A stretch of 64,000 nucleotides of DNA from Volvox africanus (taxonomy: Eukaryota; Chlorophyta; Chlorophyceae; Chlamydomonadales; Volvocaceae): the NCBI GenBank assembly GCA_030268105.1, contig BSDZ01000011.1, positions 4,737,001 through 4,801,000 on the forward strand. The letters are read 5' to 3'. The stretch's first letter is position 1. Every line of letters begins with the position of its first letter. A program made the translations under genes and the position numbers. The notes beneath the pieces are model-generated. The model saw nothing but the letters and a program-made list of their open reading frames with translations, was not told the origin of the DNA and searched no databases. This document shows positions 38,901 through 49,116 of this stretch, piece after piece.

Positions 38901-39123
38901 CAACAAAAGAAAGCGATTCACTCTTTCATCCTCCTCACCTCCCTCCTCTCGCTTCATTGCGTCATATGTGTACGTCCTTCCATTCTTTTACATCTTGTGT
39001 TTCCTCCAGCTAACATCTCAACATATTCCCCAAACGCCGTCTCATTAACACAACGCAACTTCGGTTGTTACAAGATCCTGCCGCCGCCGCCAACCTGACA
39101 TGAACACTTATATATCTCAACTG
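35982..39123. other. Intergenic region between convergent genes
   Basis: This 3.1 kb lies between the 3' ends of the PAQR gene (plus) and eIF2D (minus). Several open frames of 60-130 codons exist on both strands, but none has family similarity or consistent splice borders. A plus-strand frame ending at 36815 has a plausible tail (AKYEIDINAGRYFHLHSRYR) without other support. Confidence 0.5.
39067..39071 (-). promoter_or_regulatory. Candidate polyadenylation signal (TGTAA) of eIF2D
   Basis: On the minus strand TGTAA lies about 53 nt after the eIF2D stop codon. TGTAA is the usual polyadenylation signal in Chlamydomonas and Volvox. A five-base match alone is weak. Confidence 0.35.
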
Positions 39124-40425
39124 TTACTTTTTTTCTTGGAAGTACTTCTTCGGAATGCCGTACTGCTGCATTAAGAAATCCGCCACTTGCTCCACGAAGG
39201 AACCCTGAAGGATGACCTGCAACAACAGCAGCAGTACGTTGTCGTACATGACTCACGCACAGCACAGCCCGGAAGCTGCGGGAGTAACTGCCATCGGTAT
39301 CTGACGTATCACATACACACGACATAGAACATAAAAATGAACTTGATGAACATTGGTCCGTGTATTCAATTGTACATATAATAATTCGAATCCAAATATG
39401 TACGATTAACATCCACTGCTTGGAGCGCCGCTAGCCCCAGTAGGGAAAGGCCCGGCCCGACCTGCCCCTCCCTTCGACTTCACTAGAGCACTAAACCTTT
39501 CCACATTTTAATAAATTTTATTTAAAACTTTTTGATAACCGTTTTTCTCATTCCCCTTCTTCTGTATCCCCCCACGTCCTCGCACCTCGTGTCCCGCCCC
39601 TTTTCCAGGTAACTCCACCAAATTCGTCGAGCACGCGAATCGGCGCTGACACTCCCCGGCGACCTTGGGGGGGAAGATGGGGGAGAAGAGGGGAGAGGGG
39701 GAAGTCGAATAAACGGGAGAGGGGGGAGAGGAAGGGGAACGGCCGTGAAATGGCGCCTGGGCGGTACCGTTAAGACAAAGAACTCATGATATGATATCAA
39801 CATGGAGGGCTTTAGGGTTTTAACCTAAACCCTAAACCCAATCCCCACCATCCCCACCACCATCATGCTGTGGTTCTGTGGTTTCGGGCGATCTGGTTCA
39901 GATTCTCATAACCGCATGCAGCTAGCTAATGTGCCACATTTAGGCTTCCTTCAAGGCGAATACCCCCCCCCCCCACACACACACATGATCATACACATAC
40001 ACGCCTCATCTCATCCCGCGCAGAAGGGCCGTCCCACCTGCTCCAGATCAACGAAGAAGGGCTCCAGTCCCACCACCTTGGTAACACGCTTATTGCCCTG
40101 CCGCTTTTCCGTGCTAATTTGTACGACAGGGAGCTGGCCCTTCCGTACGACCTGATGAGCAGAAAGAGGATGTAATACAGAAAAACCCTAAGTAAATGGC
40201 GGCCATGCGTGTCTCGACTGGGGATTTAGGGTGTTGGATTTCCCTATTGAATTAATTGCCCCACATGCCTTCCCTCCTCCCTCCTCCCTCCTCCCTCCTC
40301 CCTCCTCCCTCCACAAACACACACGTACACGTACACGTACACGTACGCGTACACGCGTACACGCGTACACACGTGTACACGTACACGTACACACGTACAC
40401 CCGTACACGTACACGTACACGTACA

Positions 40426-40460
<35 letters not shown>

Positions 40461-43400
40461 CTGCTGCTGCCCCTTTGAAATCCGACACTGCAGGTGCATT
40501 CGACGAAGGAAGGCCTCCCGCAAGTCCGCCTTGGCCAGGTGGGTGGGGTACGTCTCACCCTTCTTGATAAGGCCCTAAAGGAACATGGAGGAAGAGATCC
40601 CCCCAGAATGCGGCACGAGGGTATTGTAGGGTTTTACGGGTGCGGGGCGGAATGGGGATGGACAATGAACATATGACAATGTACGATGAAAGATCCAAGA
40701 TCCATAAAAATAAAACTGGATAAAACTGGAATAAAACTGGAAAAAGATAAATATAAATAAATAAAAAAGAATAAAACTGGAAAAATTGGAATTAGAATAC
40801 AAGTGGGGTTTACATAGCCACCACGGACATCCCGACCACGAAGAACCTTGAGCTGCTGGATCCAGATTAAGATCGCGATCTGGATCTCCAAGATGGACTG
40901 CAGTTCTCAGCAATTCCCAGCCACTGATCATTAGTCCATTACTTCGCACGATTGCATCCCAACCACCAACCACTAACTACCAACAAACAACGCACTACAA
41001 CTCTTGAAGCATATTGGCAATCCCTCACCCCCACCCGATTCGCTGTTTCAAAATTCGCCGCCAAAGCCCCCAAAGCGGTTTTATTGCTAGTGTTTCCAAT
41101 TTTACAAATTTCACGAGTCTATCTGTATCTGCAACTGTATATTCTCCTAAACCGTCAGAATCCCAGGTGTAGCTTCTTTCCTCTCCTGCTTTAGTCCTGG
41201 GGTCCCCCAAACCCTAACCTCACCGCTCTTACCCCTGACGTACACATGCCCATACACAGGCAGGTTCTTCCCCCCACCCACTCCTCAAACGCTTACCTTA
41301 AAGAGCGCGTCGCATAAGGCGGGGTTCAACACAATGGTCCGGTTGTCCGGCGCGCCCTTCTCCAGCCCCGCGGCCTTAACATACTCAAACACCACCTCAC
41401 CAGCATCCGAAGCGCTGTACAGCGCCTCCGGACTGAGGTACAACAGCAAGTACGGCGAATACGACATGACGAAATTCATTGTTTTACATCTGATCAGTTA
41501 AGGCATGGCTTAAAACCAAAAGTGTGTATATACACATTCATATTCATATTCATTTACATATACATATGCATATAAATGTAAAAATATATATGTACTTATG
41601 TTTATACTAAATTATATATGTTACTATATGTGTTTTCATAATTAATTGGAAAACGTAAAATAAATGATATATGTACGAGACATATGACAATATCGGGGAA
41701 ACAAATGATATAAACCGCTTAATTAACAGAATATTTTTAATCAGATTTAGCAGCGCTCACTTCAACCCGATGTCCACAAATATGGGTCGCAGCTCTTTGC
41801 CGGGTTTGTACAACTCCTCAATTCGCAGCTCGCCGACGGACGGAGCCCCGGGGGGCCCTATGCACCCCGCGGCGCCGGCGGCGGAGGAGGAAGGGGCTGC
41901 CGCTGGCCCAGACGCCCCGCTGGCGGCGGAAGTGGCGCCGTTCCCACCACCGGTGGCGGCGGCAGCCTCCACGGCGGCGGTGGCACTGGCTTTGTACGCC
42001 CTGGGCGAAGACGGGAGGCGCCGGGGTAGGGACGTTAATAGAGGAAAAAGTGATTGGGGGCCGGGAAACAGAGGAGGAGGGGGAGGGGGAGATATTTAAG
42101 AATATTTAAAATTTCATCAAAAGGTGCGTTTGTGTATATGGCAATCTGATTCGTCAAATATGTGTGTGGAGCTGATGTACGTACGGATGTACGGACGTAG
42201 TAGTACCTGTATTCAGTATACAGCACTGAGTTGCGGTTGATGGACGTGACGATGACGTCACCGGAATGCTTGTCCTCTTTGCACGTCAGGAGGCCAAGCT
42301 TGCCGTAAAACTGTCCGCCGTGCGGTACGGGTTTCCGTACCGTAGCATAGACAAGGACAACAAATCGCGGGCAGAAGGAATACGATCGTAAAACACATTG
42401 TTTGTGCTTTTTCAACCGATTTCACTGAGGTGAGGTGAGGTGAGGTGAGGTGAGGTGAGGTGAGGTGAGGTGAGGTGAGGTGAGGTGAGGTGAGGTGAGG
42501 TGAGGTGAGGTGAGGTGATGCAACCATATTCTCAATCAGGTGGGTTTTTTAGGATTGGCTATAATTCACTCCCATTAGTAACCAGGGCAAGCACATGTAC
42601 GGTAAAATATATTGTACGGCAATTCATATTTCCATACACGTACGACAGCAGTTGCAACATCAGCATACCTGCAGGAATTTTGACATCTTTTTATGTTTTG
42701 ACTTTTTGACGTCCAAGGTGCTGCCGGCAGGTCGTACAGGCAACAAGTGCTGATTCCAAAGGGCTGAAGAGTTCAGCGGCAGGTCTGTGGGGAGCAGAAA
42801 CGGAGGGGGGGGAGGGGGGGGGAAAGACGAGTAAACGGAGGGGGAGGGGGGGGGGAAAGACGAGTAAACGGAGGGGGAGGGAGGTGGGGAAGACGAGTAA
42901 ACGGAGGGGGGGGGAGGTGGGGAAGACGAGTAAACGGAAGGGGGGGAAGGGGGGGGAAGACGAGTAAACGAGACATGATACCGCTGTAGAGGCGCTGCTA
43001 TAACGCATGAATAGCCGCGATATGGTGGAGGGCGACGTCCTCAATTCAGGGGAAGAGAACACGTTGAGAACCCTAAGTGAATCAGGTAGCCGCCGAGGCC
43101 ACAAATAGAGGCCGGAAATTAAGCCATGCAATCCGTAATTAAGTTTAATATTGGCCTTGCTGCTGGTGGCGGCGAAAAGGTACCGCGTGGAGGGGGGGGA
43201 GATGGAGGTGGAGGGAGAAAGACGAAGACACGAGCAAGCTGATACTGCCGTAGAGACGCTGCTACATAGTATGATGTGGGTTGAAGCTTACGGGAGAGGG
43301 GCGGAGAGCGCACAGCCCCCCTTCGGTGTGGTGTGGTGTGGTGTGGTGGGGGAGTTGGGGGAGTTGGGTTCGGGAGGGGGGGAATTGAGGTTCCATTTCA

Positions 43401-46396
43401 CCCCACGACATCCTCTGCCCCAACCCCCGTACACACTACTCCCCCCAACACACACACACACACATACACACACACTTCATCCCCATCCTCCGCCCTCACC
43501 GGCATCTTTGACGCTTTTATGGAGTGCCTGAAGAAGCGCTGTCTGCAGCAGCGAGTCCATGTCCACTGCCGCCCGCGCCTCCTCCCCTCCAACCAACGAA
43601 GCCGACGAAGTTGACGCGCCGTCAGGATTGCGGTTACTATTGCCGTTATTACCGTTGGTGTTGTTATCGTTGTTGGTTGTCCCAGGGCGGGAGGATAGGT
43701 CCTCGGGCCTGCGGGTAAGCGTGTCGTCGCTGTCGCCGGTGGTGGAGACCGACCCAAGGGTCAGGTCCCTGGTGATTCGAGCCGCAGCTTCATCTGAAGC
43801 GGATTCGGCCGCGCGATCTGAATGAGTGTGAGTGAGAGACGGCGCCACGTCACGGGCGGTATCACAGTTAGGGAGAGGAAGGGAAAAGTGAATGTGAGCT
43901 GTTCGGATCCTTGACCACGAACTGAGTCGTCACCGTTTCTGGGTCACCGCGTCGGCAGCAGCCTTGGACGAGGACAACAGTCAGCCATCCTTGACGGTTA
44001 GTCCTGGCTTCGTCAGCGATCATTACCAGCGTTTCAATGTTTGTCTCCCGCCCCCTCCCCTCCTCCCCGTCCTCCCGTGACGTCTCCCGCCCCCTCCCTT
44101 TCCGGTTCAACTTCGTGGGGCACCAAGTCAGCGACAGACTGCACCACCAGAGGTTAGGACGCACCCACCGGCGCCGCCCTCCCACGGATCATTGTCCCCG
44201 CCGTCATCCGGGCCTCCCTACAACGTAATATGAAACAGGGGGTTGGGTTGTTGGGATTCAGTTGTTAGTTGGTGGTTGAGGATGGCGCTCGCACAATAGG
44301 TATATACAAAACTGCCCACTTCCATAACCCCCCCCCGCACACACACATATATCCCCGTATGACATCTGACTGGGTACGGCGATGGCGGGGTGTTTCAAAT
44401 GTCACATAGGTTCGCATTCCAGGGTACAGAAAGAGGGGGGAGGTTAGTTGTCAACTGAAAACAGTAGTAACAAGCAAGTGCCCAACCTCCAACCACCACT
44501 TCCTCCCCCACCTACCTCGTGCGTCAATGTCGCCTCCACTGACGTCACCCCCACCGGCACCACGCCATCACTCAGGAAGCCGCCGTTGGGGACCCCCCTG
44601 GCCCCCACTTCCGACCATAGGTAGTCGCCGTAGTACTGCCGGTCAGTGTACGACAGTTGCGGGTTACGGGGGAAGAGGGGGGGATGAGCAAAAGGTCGAC
44701 AACGTTATATCCATATATCCATCTATCTATCTAGACATCCTCAAACAACCGACGGAAGCATGGGCCTGGATGATCTCAATGACCCCCCAACCGCCAACCA
44801 TCAACCGGAGGGATTAAGGTATTGATTACGATGGCGCTTTGGCTCCGGCCAGCTTCATTGTGTCCGTCAACAACAGCAGTACGACCATCCCTCGTGTACT
44901 GTTTATCATTCGCCTTTTACCCCCCTCTTTTCCAACCCTCAAACACACGCACGCACACACATACACACACGTCCCACCTGCAAAAGCTCAACGAGTTTGC
45001 CTTTGGGCCCTGTCGCTCCGGAACCAAGGATACGAACCACCGCATCCGTCGCTGCCATGGTGGCGGTCCCCACGGCCACGGGGGCGACATTCCCTGGGCT
45101 ACAAATCGCCACCAGCTGCTCTTTCTCGAAGTACGGCAGGCCGCCAGGTGGAAGCAGTACACCCGGGAGCATCAGGTCAGCGCCGCCGACAATGTAACGA
45201 CTAACGGCAGGGTGTTTGACGTACACCTGTTCAGTGACAGTTACAGTAGTTAGTGGAAGGTAGTTGGTGGAAGTTGGTCCAACAGAATGCAAGGAAGGTA
45301 GGGGAAGGTTACGGCTCCTGCTCCGGGCCGGATGGGCGAATATCATAAGGCCCCAGTTCAGGGTTCGTACATCCACATACACACTCACACACACGTACGC
45401 ACACACACCAAACCGCGTAAGAGGGGGCGCCACTGATCACAGCCGGTTTCACAAACAGAAACACAGAGGGGGGAAGGGGTGGAGAGGGGAAGGAGGAATG
45501 GGAAGGGGAGGGGAGGGGAGGAGAGGGGAGGGGAGGGGGAAGGGGAGGGGAGGCAAACCCCAGCACGTGCCTGCGGTAGGAGGGTTGGAAGACGCCACAA
45601 TGCAAAGATGGTGGGTACAAAGTCCCCCTTTCCGTTGGGGTCAAAGAGGATGGGTTGTCCGTCGTACAGGTACAGCACCACGCGGGAGGGTGAGGCCAGC
45701 TTGACGCACTCTAGCTCCCCCGACTTGGCGGGTAGCAGTGCCTCAAGCCCCTCCTCGCTGACGCCAAAGGTCTTCTCCAGGGCCCTATGATGTCGAGGTA
45801 CGGATGAGGGGCAACGGAAGCAACGAACATCAGTTACCAGAGTTCCAACGGACACGATCTTTATTGATCCCCGCTTTAAGGGCGAGTGAGAGGCGGCGGC
45901 GGGTTTGCAGTGTGCGGATGACGAAAGGAACCCCGATGAGCACCACCCGATGGGTACCGGTTGGTGGTCACGGGAATATAGAGTTGAAATTGGTCAGTAA
46001 CTGTACGGTACAGAAGCTGTAGCTAGCGGTTGTTTAGTTGGTCGTTGTACTTATCTAGCGTAGTTAGCGGTTGGGAGAGAGAGAGAGAGAGAAAATTGCT
46101 TTGTGCGCGGTGCCAAGGGTATGTTGCGGAACTATCCTGATTGTGAAATTCTTTATAACGCCATTCCTTAGAAGGTTTCGACAAATGGAAGTTAAGGATG
46201 GGGATGGAGGCGTTGGGTGGTGTGTAGATAGGGGGAGCGGGGTGGGTCATACAATCTTATTAAATCACATAGATATGTATATACACACACGCGCGCGCGC
46301 GTGCGACGCGTTTGCCCCCTCTCACCGCCGAAGCTTCTTACGGTCCGCTCCACTGACTTTGTGCGACTGCCCAATGGAAAACGGCTTCTTAAACAT
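39124..46396 (-). CDS. EIF2D: Translation initiation factor eIF2D (ligatin)
   Basis: Exons, in order: 46326-46396, 45571-45784, 44978-45226, 44516-44635, 43500-43817, 42669-42784, 42207-42310, 41761-42000, 41297-41432, 40461-40574, 40038-40151, 39586-39663 and 39124-39216. The start MFKKPFSIGQSHKVSGADRK matches the eIF2D N-terminus. A PUA-type region follows (PTIFALWRLPTLLP, YIVGGADLMLPGVLLPPGGL, VAPVAVGTATMAA). Next come a helical segment (DMDSLLQTALLQALHKSVKD), a winged-helix part (STLDVKKSKHKKMSKFLQ), a SWIB/MDM2-like domain (PEALYSASDAGEVVFEYVKA, YPTHLAKADLREAFLRRM) and the C-terminal SUI1 fold (GQLPVVQISTEKRQGNKRVT, VILQGSFVEQVADFLMQQYG). The protein delivers tRNA to the ribosomal P site and recycles 40S subunits. 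All joins keep phase except between 44516 and 43817, where a small exon (length 1 mod 3) is probably missing. The intron after 45571 starts with GC. Exon 8 holds an Ala/Gly-rich insertion. Confidence 0.93.
39694..39716 (-). repeat. Intronic 3' element, short copy
   Basis: On the minus strand CGTTTATTCGACTTCCCC precedes a polypyrimidine tract that ends at the eIF2D exon 12 acceptor (39664). It resembles copies at 42956 and 53622. Confidence 0.55.
40318..40458. repeat. GTACAC hexamer array ending in a CA run
   Basis: The sequence is built from ACGTAC/GTACAC units with variants (CGTACGCGTACACGCG), followed by a CA dinucleotide run that reaches the donor of eIF2D exon 10 at 40460. Open frames here are simple-repeat artefacts. 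Confidence 0.9.
42427..42518. repeat. GAGGT pentamer array in an eIF2D intron
   Basis: About eighteen tandem copies of a five-base unit (AGGTG on the plus strand, CACCT in the transcript) lie in the intron 42311-42668. Confidence 0.95.
42805..42970 (-). repeat. Minisatellite derived from the intronic 3' element
   Basis: Five copies of an approximately 30-35 bp unit contain, on the minus strand, CCGTTTACTCGTCTTCCCC followed by pyrimidines. The array ends about 20 nt before the acceptor of eIF2D exon 6 (42785). Confidence 0.85.
42956..43013 (-). repeat. Intronic 3' element, full copy 1
   Basis: The minus strand reads TATAGCAGCGCCTCTACAGC, then GGTATCATGTCTCG, then TTTACTCGTCTTCCCC. The same modules occur in the same order at 43218-43268 and 53622-53670. 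It lies within an eIF2D intron (42785-43499). Confidence 0.75.
43218..43268 (-). repeat. Intronic 3' element, full copy 2
   Basis: The minus strand reads TAGCAGCGTCTCTACGGCAG, then TATCAGCTTGCTCG, then TGTCTTCGTCTTTCTCC, followed by pyrimidines. It lies in the same eIF2D intron as copy 1, about 200 nt away. Confidence 0.75.
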
Positions 46397-46714
46397 ATTG
46401 ATCCCGCATTAATTTATCAAAGCTATATCTCAACCAGGAACCTAGGGATTGCTCGAGATGCTTATTGTATCGACCGAGCAGGTCCGAGCGATGGCGGAGC
46501 CAGGATCTGCGTTTAATGGGGCCGTCGTCTTCAGTTTAAGAAAGTCGCACAGTGAAGCATTATTATAAAGTGATAGTTGAAATACGCCCCTAATGCACAC
46601 CGAGTCAAAGAGTGTGCGGCTTAAGGAAGTGAAGATGGAAGTAAGGACTTCAAATTGCCGGCGGAGCGAGGCGACCTATCGGTGACAATGACTGCCTGGG
46701 ACGCATCATCATCA

Positions 46715-47035
46715 TCATGTATATACCTGCACAAAACAAATAAAAGTCCACATTTTAGCTACACTGGTTGGAAAACTTGAAAACATTGCGTTGAGGACGT
46801 ACTGTACGTTAACCGGTCTGCCGATAAATAAAGCAGCGTTAAACATATCCAGAACCTCATCCATTGCTCTAACTAAAATCTTCTCAATTTGTCGAATTTG
46901 AGGCTTCCGATACCTTCCGGCTTTACAGTCGCAACTTCGGGTCGTGGACGATAATTCCACATGTGGTAACGAAATGAGTACCCGAGTGGAGATCTGGCGA
47001 ACCCCTGACAGGGTGACGCATTTTTGAGTCATCAT
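46715..47035 (-). CDS. Unrecognised frame, possibly an exon
   Basis: A 106-codon AT-richer frame (IRQIEKILVRAMDEVLDMFN) lies upstream of eIF2D on the same strand. Its end coincides with a good donor (TTTGTGCAG then GTATAT), so it could be an exon of a small gene or of an eIF2D 5' extension. No family is recognised. Confidence 0.25.
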   Translation of the reverse strand: MMTQKCVTLSGVRQISTRVLISLPHVELSSTTRSCDCKAGRYRKPQIRQIEKILVRAMDEVLDMFNAALFIGRPVNVQYVLNAMFSSFPTSVAKMWTFICFVQVYT

Positions 47036-47693
47036 TTAAGGAAAACACCATTCATGAATTTACAAAAGTATGTTAAGTGTTTTTCTTCTTCTCGGCGATG
47101 TGGTCGGGTGAGGGGACAGCAGCGAAAACACCCTCTCAGATTCTCAGATGCACGTCTCTCCCCACCGCCGGGCTGAGGCTCCAGAAACGCCCAAAACCCG
47201 TCCGCTTTTCGGCCCGCCCGCAATCTTCATGCAAAAATTGCCAAGTGGTCGTTACAAGGATGTAAGCCGATAACAGAATACGACACGTCGGAAAACCCAC
47301 CCCTCCCCTCCCGAGAACGGCAAAGATTGACCATACCGACGAGCGCTGCAATCGTACGGCAAAGATCCGGCAATCGATAGTGCCATGTAAGCTTTCAACC
47401 CCTATCAGCCCACCTGCTGCCGCTCCCAGCCGCCCTCCGCCTCTTCCCTTCCAGATTCCTGCCGCCTTTCCCACCGCCCCAACCGTCTTGTCCCCCAAAC
47501 CCTCCTGCCGTACAACTCACCACCCGAATCACCACTTCGAGTAGGCTTATGTTGGGCAGTGTTGGGCCCTGCGCCACCTAGGTCTGTTGTATTTCCAAAG
47601 TAACAAACTAACTTCCTCGGCCGTCCTGTTATCCTACCCTTTACCCCGTCCAGCCCTCCACTCTCCTCCCCCTTCCCCCCTCCTCCGCTCTCT

Positions 47694-49116
47694 TCAGCTC
47701 CCCCTCGTTAACTCCGAGGGGGCCGCGAAGCCCCGGCCCTTTTCCTTCTTGATGCGGATTGCTCTCTTCAGCGGCACCACCACATCCTCTTCATCAGCAC
47801 CACCCGTCCTGTGGCGTATCGCAAGGCGGCACATGGCGGGGAGATGAGATAGGGTGTGATTGTGTGTGCGTGATTGTGTGTGCGTGATTGTGTGTGCGTG
47901 TGTGTTTATATCAAATGCTTCCCTTCCTCCCCCCCTTTCCCTTTCCCCTGGAAGGATGTGACGGCGAACTTCAGGCAGGGAAGTCGGTTACAGCGCTGCG
48001 CCTCATCTGGTTGCATGGTTTATAGTCTTACACCAGCTCCACCCCGAATATCTCCACACACACGCAAGCCCCACCGCCATCACCCCCTCCCCCCCCCACA
48101 CACACATACACCGCTATAACCCGGTGGTTGGCTGGGCCGCAGGGACCTCACCTTGATGCGGCAGCAGTGGAGGAGAGCCCCTCCTTGCCCGCCTTATCCC
48201 GATCCTCTTTCTCCTGCCTGCTGTCAAGCCATTGGCTGATGTTCATGTAGGCCACCTGCAGGGCAGGAAGTGGAGAGGGAGGGAGTGGAGAGGGAGGGGG
48301 GACAAACGCTCAACGCAATCGGGGGGCGGGTGAGAAGGGGAAGAGTGGAGGAGTCCTTACAGACACAGTGAACGGGCCGAATGGGTTTCGGAGCTCGACA
48401 CTATTTTCTAAGTGATTACGTTCCGTTGTGAATCCTTCCCTGAACCACCCCGTTTGGATCCAAGTTGGATCCCGCCCCTGTGAACCCGATCTTTGGATAT
48501 AGGGCCTCTATCCAGCCATGGTGGCCAAGGCCCGGCGTCAGATCAGAATACGATATGGCCTCAAAAAAGGAAGTGTGACAAAGGGCCACAACACACATGG
48601 GCTACGGCAGTGACTCGCCTCCCTGGAGCCTGAAGGAGCGGTTCATGGGCGCCAAGTGACAAAGATGGACAAAATGACATGAAGTAAACAAAACTGAACA
48701 TTGAGTCCTCTGACACTTACCCCACCTGTGACGACCACCAGAAGGACCACCACCACACCAAAGAGCAGCGATACCATAATCTGGTCGACGCCGCTTCCAG
48801 TGCTGCTTGCTGCAAGAATTTCGATATCTTCTTGGGAAATTGTTGGAGCATTCTGAGCAATTACTTCTTCAGCGAAAGCACGCTGTGCCGTGAGGCCTAT
48901 TGCGCTCATCGCAATTGAAAATGCTGCGAGTGGGAGGTTTGAGACCGAGGTAGCAGGCACAGGGCGGCAATCACAAGTGGAAATGGATGATGTTCGTGAG
49001 TGGCTAAAGCATTGAAATTTAAGAACGCGCAAGCGGCAAGGCACCGCTGGAAAGCATTGCGCTTTGGCAGGGATAGTGAAAGGCCTAACATTACGTTGGA
49101 AGGTACATGCAGCCAT
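47694..49116 (-). CDS. Small chloroplast-targeted single-pass membrane protein
   Basis: Exons 48721-49116, 48152-48255 and 47694-47808 join in phase to about 204 residues. The N-terminus has a Ser/Arg/Cys-rich, acid-poor region typical of a chloroplast transit peptide, then a hydrophobic segment ending in an Ala-x-Ala-like site (IGLTAQRAFAEEV), compatible with a thylakoid or envelope sorting step. A strong membrane helix follows (MVSLLFGVVVVLLVVVTGGV), then a charged tail (YMNISQWLDSRQEKEDRDKA; VPLKRAIRIKKEKGRGFA). I cannot name the family; it looks like a conserved green-lineage plastid protein such as a photosystem assembly or accessory factor, but this is inference. It is transcribed in the same direction as eIF2D and SHPRH. 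Confidence 0.7.

Noticed and set aside
42427..42518. CRISPR-like regular repeat
   Set aside because: The unit is five bases with no spacers, inside a eukaryotic intron.
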